A stretch of 64,000 nt of DNA from Paragonimus skrjabini miyazakii. Taxonomy: Eukaryota; Platyhelminthes; Trematoda; Plagiorchiida; Troglotrematidae. This document shows, piece after piece, positions 21,851 to 33,556 of the stretch; position 1 is the first letter of the stretch, and every line of letters starts with the position of its first letter. The notes under the pieces were generated by a model, which had not been told where the DNA came from, did not search any database, and saw only the letters and a list, made by a program, of their open reading frames with translations. The position numbers and the translations under genes were made by a program. Location: contig JTDE01002102.1 in NCBI GenBank assembly GCA_014338405.1, positions 1 through 64,000 of the forward strand, read 5' to 3'.

Positions 21851-23606
21851 GACAATTTTGTTGGCAAGCTAAGCTTGCCTGCTCAGAAAACACGATAGCG
21901 AACACTAGTGCTGTATATTCGATGCTTCCAGCACTTGCTTACACTGTCAAGAGGACATCGAAAACAGAAAGTACAGAACATCAGCCGCGCAGACAAAGAA
22001 AGTCTTTCGGTTGCATGTAAGCATTGACCAGTAATCAATGAGTTTGATATCGTGACAGTATGGTACACAAAAAAGACTGACGAAGCCGTTAGCGAAATAT
22101 GCATCCGGCGGTAGCATCTGTGTGCAGGCCATTGAAATCCTGCCCTAAACACAATTTCTGGATAAATATTACGGTTGAAGCATGTGTAACGTTGAAAATA
22201 TTATATGGTGTGGTCACTTTAAAGTTAAACAAGCCAATTATTGAAGCAATTAAATGACAAGCAAAGATGCTTAAAATAATATTACTGAGGTATTAGTCAT
22301 CCAAACAACTGAGACAACAGTGAAAAAAACTAGTAAGAAGGACAACTGTTGTTTTATTAAATTAGCACAACTGAGTTCATCCGTACACTTTCATTAATCA
22401 GTCATTTGTCTAACGCTTGTCTCAGGTGTCCTTTACAATGGCTGTTAATCTTAGCTTCTTAATTTACGCGCAGAAGACAGAATGCATGAAATTTGATGGA
22501 TTTATATGGCAGTTGATTATATGAGTCATGGGAATCGTAAAACCCAGTGAGTCACAGTAACCCTAAGATAGATGCATCTAGAATTATTTTTTGCTTATTA
22601 GACCGAGCCTAAAAGAGGCCAGACAACTGCTTGCGCGAAAACTTTGCTTACGTGCACAACAAACTGGCTACTATAGCAGAAAAGAAATAAATGACCGATT
22701 CGTTTTTGTCAAAAAAAATTATCCACGTGAACATTGATCTCGGCTTTCTTCAGTCTGTGTGCTTTACAGCGAAGATTCTTTGCCGAAACAAAGTTCTGTA
22801 CATTCTAGTGATATACATGTTTTCCCAACATTCATCTCTTCGAATCCCACGTTCGTTGAAATTCCTAATGTTACCCTCGGCAATTCCGATGTTGTTTCGT
22901 TAGGGTTTATGCATCTACAGCAATGTTCTCTACCGTTAGTATACTTACCTATTGTCTGTCTGTTCCATTCACGAAGTAAACGTACGCAACTAGAGATTTT
23001 AGCTTACCTTGTCTCAATAGGCAGTGACTTAACGCCATACGGAAACGCTTTCGCAGTAGATCAACAAATCTTGATTAAGACCATCATTTGTTTTACCTGC
23101 ATTTTGGTAGCAAAAGCGCAATTTTGCTGAGAAAAGCCATCAAACTCCATCTCAGATTAGGAAGACACTTATTTTAATGTCAAACAGGCATCATTAATTT
23201 CGAAACAATTTATGTACTGCATTCCTTGGCAGGCTTACTTTTGTTGTACACTTAATATCACGGGGTTGTTCTTTGTGAATGGAGAACAAAAATAGTTGTT
23301 ATAGTTCTCCAGCCTTTAAATTGTGTTCTGTGACAATCAGAAAATCAGGACTAATAAAACTCGCATTGAAAATCCATAGCTGTTGATTGCTTTTGAGGAA
23401 AATTCATGCGTGGACAAGCCTATGAAAGCAATGTATCTTTGTTGTTGAGGCGACGTACGTCTAAAATTAAAGCAGTGTTTGGCTTTTACACCATGAAGTG
23501 CCTGCTGTCATGCGATCAGATCGCATGTGGGCTGGATAATATCCTGATGCTCATAACTAAATGGGAGCGCTTGGGCAAACTGTGGATCGAACACATGTGA
23601 GATCAC

Positions 23607-23664
<58 letters not shown>
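23607..23664. repeat. Compound microsatellite (CT)9(AT)20
   Basis: Nine CT units (23607-23624) run directly into twenty AT units (23625-23664). It lies in the large intron and is likely length-variable. Confidence 0.95.
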
Positions 23665-23667
<3 letters not shown>

Positions 23668-24674
23668 TCGGGCTGATATCACTATGTTTGATTGACCTAA
23701 CTATGAGAGTCGGGTACACTGTGCGGTATTTTATTTTTCACTTCTCAACTGACTTGCTCACTTTCAAGGAAATGTGACTTCTTCCGGTCAGAGCATTGCG
23801 GTAGAAATGTTTACGAAAAGCAATGAGAAAGGGATAGCGTATCTTATGTTCATACAGTTAGTTTGACTTCCTACTTTTTGAGCTTGTTTTCTAGTAATAA
23901 ATTTTCGCTGAGAAAACCACTGTGAATTCACTGCAACCTTCGAATAACGGTTTGCCTTTGTACGTCTATTGAGTATGTGCTGTGTACACTTTGAGTTTAC
24001 GCTCGTTTTGTTCTACCCCTGGAACAAGGTCTCATGTCGTGTAAGTTTTGACGTTGATGTATGATAGCTATGTAACTGTGGAGCTATTGGGTTTCAGCTA
24101 ACAAAAAGTAATGGGAAACTGATTAGAACCGTTGCGGTCGATAATTGATTTCATTTCCTTTGAGTTGACTATCATGTGACAAGCGTAATCATCACTGCAT
24201 TCACCAGGTATAAAAAGTACGTGATTTGCTTTGTATTCTCCGTGTACTTTTATGTATGAACACTCGTTTTTCGGTATTGGTCACCTAGATGTTCTTCGCC
24301 TTGTGCCAGTGATTCATCATCCTATAGATTTTTGTATGAGTCCACACGTATCTCAGTTTTGTCTGGCTGACCATCATATCTCAAGTACTGTGCATGAATG
24401 ATTCTGGTGCCAATCCAAAGGCATTAGCTGCTGAAAAGCTTGGTAAGCGCAGTCTTCTAGCCGAACTGAATGCATTACCTCAAAGGGCATAAGAAAAACT
24501 GTGGCTGTTTATCAGTTTGATCGATTCGTTGAGGAAAGAATCAAACTGAAAGGCCGCGCAAATCCGAAGCAATTCCCGGTCAGTTTTATTCCAGTGATCA
24601 TTTTTATTGCCGATGATCATTACCCAAACGAAAGTGGTTGAGCGGTAACATATGATAGTTCGGTTTTGCCTAAT

Positions 24675-24880
24675 GTGTGGTCAATGGCGCAGGGTAAACG
24701 CGGTTGCCTCATGAAAGCGTGGTCAGGGTTCTAGTTCCGGTAGGGGACTACTGACGAACTCTTATGAGAGCGAAACTCGAGTCTAGTGCTTGTTTTGTTC
24801 GAAAGGGGCAGACTAGAAAGTCTATGGGAATGCGACATCTGCGATCAATTGTGGATGATGTTCAATCTTTATGATCATTT
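24675..24880 (+). mobile_element. tRNA-derived SINE, copy 1
   Basis: gtcaatggcgcagggtaaac supplies an A-box-like word, and tcagggttctagttccggt, about 35 bp on, supplies a B-box-like word. The body 24785-24865 (gagtctagtgcttgttttg ... agtctatgggaatgcgaca) has an inverted partner at 29880-29970. Polymerase III promoter spacing plus a second copy make a SINE likely. Confidence 0.6.
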
Positions 24881-25027
24881 TTATCCTGGTTGTGTTTAAT
24901 GTTTGCACATTATTTCTCAGTTGGAATTATTCTTCAGCCAACTCACCGAGTTGATCACAAGTGGAATCATAAAGAAGCTGTCGCTTAAGGACGAGTATGT
25001 GATTCGTGAGGACTCGTATCGTTAGCT

Positions 25028-25059
25028 GTCTCTCTCTCCCATATATATATATATATATT
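25028..25059. repeat. Compound microsatellite (TC)n(AT)n
   Basis: tctctctctccc followed by atatatatatatatatat, the same CT-then-AT order as at 23607. Confidence 0.85.
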
Positions 25060-25870
25060 ACGGTAGGTTTGTAAATCGTTATTTAAACAGTGTCACGAAA
25101 GTACGAATTACGAAAATACTTCGACCTGTGAGCTTAGTTCTATTTTCTCCAATGTATTTTTGTGATTCGAAAATACGTCTCGGTTAACTTCACTAATTTC
25201 TGATTGTAAGCTTTTATTCATCATAGTTAAATAGTGTAGAATATTGATCCAGCACTTCGGTTTATTTTACCTGTGCAAAAATGATATGGTTTTGTACCAG
25301 CCACCTTTTCTATTTCACGTCTTGTTAGATTTTCTTTTCAAATATCCTGATACGGTTGTCGTATTTACTTTTCCGGCCACAGTTATCCGACCAAGTTTAT
25401 AAATTCTCCGTGGTTTATCGAATTCCGAGATTTTGATTATTCGTGAGCTATGCAGGTTGCCGATCGAATCTATTCGCTTTCACATTTGGCAGCCTGTTGG
25501 TTGGTTTGGCGGTCGGCCGGTCGATTTTCATCAGAATCTTCCATGCGCGAACGGTTAGCTAGCCTGTCTGTCCGTCGCAAAATCGATCAACAGTTGCGTT
25601 CCGTTTGTTTATTCGAGGGTTGCAACAGTGTGGTTCTGTCCGATCTGGCACTCATCCATCATATGTTCCAGCTTTATGGAAGAAAATTTCATTGTTATTT
25701 TTGCCGGCGTTAATGGCGTTTCTCGCTTATTCCAGTTTTACTGCGGTTTTCGTAAACTGAGTTGGCCTATTTAAGCCGATCTCTTTGTTAAGCCACGATC
25801 GATCGAAAAACAAAATAATTATTGTACTCTAATGTCGCCCTTATTAAAACTCATCAGTGGTAACTATCCT

Positions 25871-26094
25871 TGTCCGGATCGGAGTTTGCACTCTGACCCT
25901 GGTGCGCGTGAGAGTAACGTGGTAATCGCAACCCCAGTAACCTCACAATAGCCGACCGAATAATCAAATCCAAACGCTGAACCTTGTGTGAACAGTGTTC
26001 GGTTTGCCCCAGTCATTTCGAAAGGAGAATGGACAACATCGCTCTGTCTCGTACGCAAGAGGATCAGAGTGCAAACTCTGATCTGATCAGGGAT
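25871..26094. repeat. Short element bounded by inverted repeats (MITE candidate)
   Basis: ggatcggagtttgcactctgaccc at 25875-25898 is nearly the reverse complement of the gatcagagtgcaaactctgatc stretch at 26063-26085. The interior of about 165 bp has no coding signal. The size and ends would fit a MITE, but only one copy was seen and no target duplication was found. Confidence 0.4.
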
Positions 26095-26669
26095 GAGCTG
26101 TGGAATAATTATTGGTTTCTCGACATTTCCATCCTTTTGAAAGGCTTTTATCAAGCAAACTAAACCGGACCACTTACGTTACTCACGCTTCAATTAGGAA
26201 TGGCTGTTAAATTACTTGCTGGACGAGTAGCAAACAAAACGGCTTCCATTAGAAAGGCACTCCGCGACCGAGTTTGTAAGCGAGTTAATGTCACAACTTA
26301 AATTCAAGGTGTACAACGAGTCGAACGTGTTGTGTTTCTATGTGCTACCTCAAAACAAAGGGGGTGGGGGGTGTTGAACTTTATTCGGTCGATGTTACTG
26401 TAATCCGTTCAAAAGGTCATGTAAAGTCGTTCTTAGTAGCTGGACCGGTTCACTGTCTGTCGTCTATGATCAACAATGTTTCCATCAGCAGACCTTCCAT
26501 CTAGTTGGAGAACTGACTTCCCAATACGGTCCGGTTCAACTTGGTGTTCTTTGAGGATGGCGTATGTGACACTGATCGAGACACGTTTTAACTTTTGGAG
26601 CTGATTTTATCCTTTCGAAGCGTTTCACTTCACTCTACATGTCCTTTGCTAAGAGCGTCCGGCTGTTTG

Positions 26670-27105
26670 NNNNNNNNNNNNNNNNNNNNNNNNNNNNNNN
26701 NNNNNNNNNNNNNNNNNNNNNNNNNNNNNNNNNNNNNNNNNNNNNNNNNNNNNNNNNNNNNNNNNNNNNNNNNNNNNNNNNNNNNNNNNNNNNNNNNNNN
26801 NNNNNNNNNNNNNNNNNNNNNNNNNNNNNNNNNNNNNNNNNNNNNNNNNNNNNNNNNNNNNNNNNNNNNNNNNNNNNNNNNNNNNNNNNNNNNNNNNNNN
26901 NNNNNNNNNNNNNNNNNNNNNNNNNNNNNNNNNNNNNNNNNNNNNNNNNNNNNNNNNNNNNNNNNNNNNNNNNNNNNNNNNNNNNNNNNNNNNNNNNNNN
27001 NNNNNNNNNNNNNNNNNNNNNNNNNNNNNNNNNNNNNNNNNNNNNNNNNNNNNNNNNNNNNNNNNNNNNNNNNNNNNNNNNNNNNNNNNNNNNNNNNNNN
27101 NNNNN
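26670..27105. other. Assembly gap (436 N)
   Basis: Run of N inside the large intron. The size looks estimated rather than a fixed placeholder. Confidence 0.95.
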
Positions 27106-29735
27106 TATATTTGGCCATTCTGAAACCAGATAAAACGGTTAGATTTCATAATTTTTATATACGGTGGGTGTTGTTATCCCATACATTTGCTAGTCTAATA
27201 CCGGTGCATACATACTGATTGCTTAAGATGTTGCTGAAAACTTTACAGGTCACTTTGTTCTTGAGTATTTTTCTCTTGATGAACTAATCTAATGAGCGGG
27301 TAATAACGGTTTAATGGTGGGAGATCTCTTGAACCTGGTGGTTGAAGTAAGGTGTTGATACCGAGGTGGAACAGCTTTCGGAATCCTTTTTGCAGCAAGA
27401 AGTTCGCGCGTGAAAGACGTGAACTTATCCTGTTGACCAACACTGGTTGTTACATCATTATTTTCTGGTGAACCGCTTCTCATTCATGACATTTGAACTC
27501 TGCTGTGCTCGTTACATCACGTTGCTAAAGATCGTGCTACATTAACCCTAAAGCATACCATCCAAACAGTGCCCACGATTTTCTCCGAGTAAACGTCATG
27601 TCCAGATACTGTTTCGGGATTTTCGTCTTTATCACGTCACCGTGCACACCCGTTGCCATACAAAATTCACTTTTCATTACAAGTAGCTGCGCATGATAAA
27701 AAAAGTTTAATGTCCCACCCTGAAGCACGCATCTTAAAACATATCTTCCTCTAAATCTGCGTCAACTCGTACGATGCCGACTCTTTTTTCTTTTTCCCAT
27801 TGCGCTTAGATGGCTACCCCGAGCTCTGATAAATGTACGTGGTATCCGTTAGGATTACTTTCCATCATTTCTTTCAGACAGTCATTTCGACGCTTTAAAA
27901 GTTGTCTGCCACAAGCGTTATTTTAGAAACTTACATCTCTCGACCAAGACCCTGCACTCCATCCTTGAACTGTGTTCTTTTCTGTGCATTCTCTCTAAAA
28001 TTTGCTTATGTTTCTAGCTGCCTCCCTAGCTTGATATCCCAGGTTGAACTCAGAGTACAAGAATCTTTGGATAACATCTCATGGTATATGGCCAAACCGT
28101 GTGAAAACCGTGAACAGTCGTTTGCTCTCACATAAATGAAATGAAGAGCCAAGTTGCGGCAAGATGAATGATATGTAACTCATTCAACTGTCTCTACTTA
28201 ACCGTAAAGTCCAGGTGTAAAAGTGAATGTGCGAAGTTTCAGGGTGCATTGACAGCTTGGCAGCAAATTCCATATAGTTCCCTGACACTTGTCAACTTTT
28301 CTATCAAAACTTGTTTGTTGCCGCTCCACACTTAATCGCATCCGAGGGGTTGCAGGTCACTGTCAAGCTTCCAAAACACTTGAGATAGCTGGAGCGTAAT
28401 CCCTCACTGGCTGACAGATAGTCTGCGTCGTTACCACCCAGCTACCGTCTCGAGTTCAATATTTACAGCAGTGCGTTGGACCCGGTTACCACACCCAAGT
28501 AGTTATTGTACTAACTGTCCCGACAGATAACTGTAGTCTACAGGACGTAATGTAAGAATGAGTAACGCATTAAAACTTAGCGACCGTCAAGAAGATGAAA
28601 ATCGTTGGGATGTATCTCGTTGTAACTTGATTGCAATTACAAACAACTCTCAAACAGCATAATAAGATAGTGCTCACCTATATTGTCCCACGCAGCTTCG
28701 TTCGGTGTTATGGTATCATGTTCTGCCTGTCTCTATGCCTGTTCCAGTTTTCATTCAGTGAGCAGTACTCGGACTGGCAGATGAGTATTCACATGCGTAG
28801 TGCACAACCTAGAAACCTCAGTCTCTGTAGGTTGAGTAATTATGTGGGCGGTCTACTGTATCCGTTTCTGCCATTCTTTCGCGTACTGTCTACTGAATCA
28901 GCTGTGGTATTGAACGCAATCAGTTCTCCGAAGGAACTTGCAATCGAACGTCGAAAACCGTCTCATTCAGTAATCACATTCTTGCTCTACAGAACGGTAA
29001 TGTGCGCGTGTATGTATGTTTCTGATGTGTGTACTCACTTCTTAAATTATAGGCTCTAGTTCTTATACCACATGGTTTTCACTGCCATATGATATGTCAG
29101 GTCGTGTCTAGGCTGGATACTGTCAGACTGCTCAAACCTAGTCTGAAACAGTCACAGTAACTAGAGTCCTAGCCCGCGACTGCGTGATTGGTGAACTAGA
29201 CACCGGGACTGTCAGTTGGTTTTTTCAAAACAATTCAGTCGTTCTGAACTTTTACTTCTGTTTCATGTGCAACGGGATTGCTTTGCCAAGTTAGTTGACC
29301 TTATCAAATCGCTTCAAGCTTTCCATAGCAAGCACATAATGAAGTCAGCCTTAGCACCCGTTATTTGCGATACGGTTTGCACGACCGGTTTTTAAGCGGG
29401 AGTAACCACTGATTGATCCACCCGGTTTACTCTAGTTGAACAACAATGATGTTTGGTAGCAAAATCGGTGTTTCGATTTCGCGAGTTTATCGTTTTGAAA
29501 CATTGGGTTTCCTTGGTCAGAGGTCACCAGCACCTCAGAAAGATGAATGCCTAAAGACATTGACGTTCACGTAAAATTTTACCTAACAGAGGCGGTAATT
29601 TAGACGGTGTATGTGATTAGGAAGCTGTATTCACCATAACACTTACGCTATTTGTGTCAGTGGCTTTCGCGCGCAAAAATTGCAAACACTATTCGATTGG
29701 GATACTCTCCATGATTGCAAACAGCTTCGCGTTTC
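27106..29735. other. Intron sequence without recognised features
   Basis: Within the intron between exons 18649-18988 and 31736-31810. Several ORFs of 60-140 codons occur but show no family motifs and no paired splice sites with compatible phase. No repeat partner was spotted. Confidence 0.3.
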
Positions 29736-29739
29736 AGTC

Positions 29740-30600
29740 CTCATCAGCAGTATCAACCTTGAGCCACATCCATGGGCGCTGTGGTTCGGGCTGCCGTTGA
29801 TTCTGGCAGCAGTAGCCCAGAAAAAAACAACGGAGATTGGGTGTGAGTGATATGGGATTCTGGTTAGTGTAACTGATGATCACCCATGATCAGTCGCTGC
29901 TGTCACATTTCCATAGACTTTTCAGTCATCCTGTTTCAAAAGAAGCACTAGACTCAAGTTTCGTTTATGTTGGGGCATTTAAGTAACGCGTGTCTTTTCC
30001 ACGACCGAGACTCCAATCTAAGTTTTTTCAACTGTCGGAAGTCACACTGAGCAATACGTGCTGCGGCAGACGCGCCCTCGGTGGTAAACTTGTATATTTG
30101 TCAACTACATGTTGACTGACTCTCGTGTTGTTCACAGTTTGCCCATCTGATATAAGCTTAGTGGCAGAGACAACGATTGTGGAGTACCAAGAGCTTATAT
30201 GTATCTATCACATAAATGGGTTCAAGTCCCTGACTCATAGAGCAAAACTAAGCGTACACATGTATTTTAAACCCGCCATTTAGGCAACAGTTGTACATCT
30301 GTGCAATACCACAGATGGTGATGATTAGTAAACGCACTGCGTGCTGTTGCTATTCTCGTAGACCTCTTGTCAGTAATACCACAGGCTGATATGATGGCAC
30401 TACCCAGAAAGGTGAAGTAATTGATTATATCACAACACTGAACGACGTGACTAGGTTTACCGAATGACTTGTATCCCTGAAATGTTTTGCAACCAAACCC
30501 TCCGGGTTATCGCCTAAGTAAATGTATTGTTTTGTCTACCTTAGAAATTACAGTCCAGAGTTATACTGTGGACGACTTCATCAAAGGGAATGACCCCTTG
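29740..30600 (-). mobile_element. RTE-like LINE fragment D, interrupted by a SINE
   Basis: On the minus strand 30440-30310 reads YFTFLGSAIISACGITDKRSTRIATARSAF, matching the conserved RTE stretch FTYLGS ... ISARI-KARAAF. 29745-29815 (cgctgtggttcgggctgccg ttgattctggcagcag) matches the RTE 3' UTR also seen at 15945 and 19865. Between them lies a SINE copy (29830-29990). Heavily decayed. Confidence 0.6.
29830..29990 (-). mobile_element. tRNA-derived SINE, copy 2 (inverted)
   Basis: The reverse complement of 29870-29970 (cttgagtctagtgcttcttt ... aaaagtctatggaaatgtgacagc) matches the body of the SINE at 24785-24865. It lies inside RTE remnant D, so it probably inserted after that element. Confidence 0.6.
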
Positions 30601-31735
30601 TCTTTAACACTGTCCTCTGCCTAAGCCGATGACAGAATATACTCATTAAGCGAATGGAAAAAATGCTCCAATAGATATTTTAGTTTTGTTGTCCAAAACA
30701 GTAAAAATATACGCGGGATAATGGACATTGTGTACGTTGGCCAACGGCAGAAAACCGGGTCCAGTGAGCGTAAACGAGTTTGATGTACAATAGAATGTAT
30801 AAATGCAGGGGATGAGAGACATAAAGAAAACTCTCTTTGCAAGTTTAGCCCAAACACCAAGATTTTTTTATCTCATACGTGAAAATCGCCAATTACACAG
30901 AAAAAAGTCATAGACCTTGATAATTGTTTACAATCCTTTCCAAGAAGATGACGGTTTGATAGTTTAATCAATGTAGAGATGTACACAGTCCGTACGGCTA
31001 ACTTCCGAGGAGTTGACAATGATTTCACGCCTCTTATCTTATGTTACGTCTTGACTTTTGGGCCACCTCTGGTACATTTACGCACGCGATTGTTCGAGTT
31101 GATTTCAAACTCTTGAAGACGAAGACGTGAGTATCAGCGTTTATCAGGAACGAGTCAAAATCAGACCACAGATGCTCTGAGTATATATGTTGTATATATG
31201 TATGGCAGGACAGAACACATCAGACGCAACGACCGTGTATGACAGTTGTGGTGTTAGAACAAATCGGGTTATTTGGACGTTAACAAGTAAACGAGGAAAT
31301 ACATTTCAGATAGAGTTGAAACTCACAGACTTCCGATCACACAAGCAACAATTTAATTGACTGCGTGAAATAAAGTGGAACCATTAACCCGACGCTAACT
31401 CTGCCTCAGCAATGTGGATCAAGATATTGCAGGTTCACTTCAAACAGCTGATTCCGGTTCTACCTGTGGATTTACACAATCTCGAAGATGGTGCTATACC
31501 TGCTCTTTGGTCAAGCGATGTTACGTGATTCGCTTTGCCTGCTTTCTTTAGAAGACGCGCCTTTTAACACCAACTGTAGTAGGCATATAGTGAGTATGGT
31601 TATATAAAGTTGTCATCAATAACTCATTTGCGAGCTATTAGTGCCGTTTATTTCGTACTCGATGGCGTTCGTAGGTCAGTGAAGTGTTGTGCAGAAATTC
31701 CGTCAGTCCTGAGGTCCTAGCCCTTTCTGTAATAG

Positions 31736-31810
31736 GATGTGAGAACGAAGTTTATCCGGTACATATTCCTGATGAGTGGCAACAACCACGAAACCGATCT
31801 TGTTCTTCCG
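31736..31810 (+). CDS. CEP95-like gene, candidate 75-bp exon
   Basis: Acceptor ctttctgtaatag (ends 31735), donor gtaaat (31811). It is 75 bp, 25 codons, phase 1 in and phase 1 out, so it fits exactly between exon 18649-18988 (phase 1 out) and exon 36870-37242 (needs two bases). Product: CENEVYPVHIPDEWQQPRNR and SCSS. The polar, Pro-containing wording suits the linker after the NN-CH domain. Being frame-neutral, it could be a skippable cassette or a chance ORF. No family motif confirms it. Confidence 0.42.
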
Positions 31811-31879
31811 GTAAATTTTATCCATTAAGTACATTACTCATGCCACCATACCTTGTAAAAGTGGTTAGACTACTTTAAG

Positions 31880-32332
31880 AAGTCAGTTATGGGAACAGCT
31901 GTTTTCGGTAATTCTCATCGGGCTTTTACGACTACATAGAGTACATGCGTTTTATATATTAAAAATTAGAGCAAATCAAATAGGTTATTAGAATCATAGA
32001 CATGGGGCGTTTCACAGTCTACTGAAGGGGGATGGGAGTGTTGATGAATGTGTGGCATTATCACTCGTGCCTGCCGTGAGACGCATACGGCGGTGTCAAG
32101 TGGTTCACGCCTGCTTGGGTTTCAAATGGCTGTGGAATAGTTGGCCATGGGAGATGTAGGGTTTGCACTAGCTGTTTTTGGGCACACAGACAGGGGTAGA
32201 GTTTGATGGCAATCGCCTCGGTCGTTGATAACAGTCGCAATCTGACAGCTCTGGACTGGGTTTGGTGAACCTTGTAGATGACTCGGAAGGCTTCATTCGG
32301 TTCAATTTGATGACTAGTGTCAATTAGGTGAG
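31880..32332. repeat. Left arm of PLE inverted repeat
   Basis: Reverse complement of about 33565-33985, roughly 90-95 percent identical by eye. It contains the end of the GIY-YIG domain and the 3' UTR of the minus-strand copy. Confidence 0.85.
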
Positions 32333-32660
32333 AACCGATTGCACTAGAAATGGGATTTATCGAACCGTTGCGGAGCCATTTTGGTAGGTGTTCACGTATC
32401 CTTTCCGATAGCCGCCTTGTGGTTCTCCTAACCTAATGTGCTTGACAACAGCAGGTGAGAGAATAAACACACAAAAACGAAGAGAACCTAGGCAAGCTAT
32501 CTTTGAGGTGTGACACCAGTATCGGGAAGGTATTGAACGATACGATGACCCGTGCTGCAGGATAGGCACTGTCAACTGCATTGCAAACTTGGCGGGTGAT
32601 AATTTCACTGGTAGCTTCCCCCTTCTGTGATAGGGTGATAAAGACAGACTTTTTATTCAC
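32100..32660 (-). pseudogene. PLE GIY-YIG endonuclease region
   Basis: The minus strand of 32660-32430 gives SVFITLSQKGEATSEIITRQ and YPAARVIVSFNTFP. Then comes SLTCCCQAH, a stop, and VRRTTRRLSERIREHLPKWL, ending SHLIDTSHQIEPNEAFRVIY near 32290. In Penelope elements this is the region CPYKITCS-C--YIGRTTR-L--R--EH. Here the YIG position reads stop-V-R, destroying the motif. The domain nicks target DNA to prime insertion. The copy is inactive. Confidence 0.78.
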
Positions 32661-32929
32661 CCTCTAAACAATTTCATGCCTCACTTTTGGTTGCATGTTC
32701 CTATCCAGGAATCGTTGCGGATATCCATTTTGACATATCACATCTCGAATGTGATGAAGTTCATCCGATAGTGTATCTGGCGTGCATATCTTTTTGGCTC
32801 TGCTTGTTAAGCAGCAAACCAAATTCCGCTTATACTTCAGCGAAACAAAGCTAAGGAAGTGCGTGTACTGTTCAGTTCACGTTTTTTTCCTATGAACCGC
32901 TCTCTGAACGGACCCATCAATTCTACGGA

Positions 32930-33548
32930 GCACAGCAACATCTAGAAATAATAGTTAGTTATTCATCACTGATTCGATAGTGAATGCGATGTTGTGGTGC
33001 GCACGATTAACGTCAGCTAGTAGAGACAGTGTATCATCATTGTCGTTTATCTAACAAAATATATCGTCTACGTAGCGTCTATAGAGACAGCAGTTATCGA
33101 TGACATGACGTAGTTCGTTGGTTTCCAGTTTGGCCATGAATATGTCTGCGATTAACGAACCCAATGGACAGCCCATTGCTAGGCCGTCACATTTTCTGTA
33201 GAGTTTTCCATTGAATTAAAAGTGAACGTTTGAGGTGCAGAATAACAGTAGCTCTTTTAGTTTGGTGATGGGAATGCCGACGTTGAGTTGTCTGTTTTCA
33301 ATGTAAGCGCACAGGTAATCCATAGTTTCTCTTAATGGCGCGTTTGTGAATAACGAGGTTACGTTTAAGGAAACCATTTTTTTATTCTTGATATTCACTA
33401 AATCAACTGCGTCGACCATATCAAAAATAACTTTTGGACTGAATGGCGTCAGTTGCGATTTGATTGGTTCCAGTAGCTCCACTAGCCACTGCGCTAAGGT
33501 ATGATACGGAGAATTGCACATATCGATATGTACAATTCTCCGTATCAT
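32930..33548 (-). pseudogene. PLE reverse transcriptase region
   Basis: 33548-33216 carries LVELLEPIKSQLTPFSPKVI and MVSLNVTSLFTNAPLRETMD, the Penelope RT motif (normally DV-SLFTN-P). 33190-33020 adds AMGCPLGSLIADIFMAKLET and the catalytic CCLYRRYVDDIFC, followed by a stop. The N-terminal part of RT is missing because the unit is cut at the head-to-head junction. RT plus GIY-YIG is the defining pair of canonical Penelope-like elements. Confidence 0.8.
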
Positions 33549-33556
33549 GCCTTAGC
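33493..33556. repeat. Near-perfect palindrome at the PLE junction
   Basis: Arms of 32 bp (33493-33524 and 33525-33556) are reverse complements with two mismatches, centred on catatcgatatg. This is the junction where the minus-strand PLE copy meets the plus-strand copy. Confidence 0.9.

Noticed and set aside
22769..22937. Candidate exon (EDSLPKQSSVHSSDIHVFPT) after gtgtgctttacag
   Set aside because: The protein wording is plausible, but the phases (2 in, 0 out) do not fit its neighbours without two further unseen exons.
23607..23664. CRISPR-like or regulatory meaning of simple repeats
   Set aside because: Plain dinucleotide microsatellite; there are no spaced direct repeats anywhere that resemble a CRISPR array.
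24310..24384. 75-bp phase 1-1 candidate exon (IHHPIDFCMSPHVSQF) in the large intron
   Set aside because: Acceptor is acceptable (cttgtgccag) and phase fits the host gene, but the donor gtactg is poor and no motif supports it. Overlapping wording NDSGANPKALAAEKLG with a better donor (gtaagc, about 24442) is in a different frame and phase.
25450..25713. ORF with C-L-F-E-G-C ... HH ... CYFC resembling C2H2 zinc fingers
   Set aside because: The His spacing does not fit a C2H2 finger, the flanking splice sites are weak, and the phase does not match the gene.
26595..27218. Long ORFs spanning the N run
   Set aside because: They are open only because N codons contain no stops; no real sequence supports them. 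The same applies to 42569-43506.
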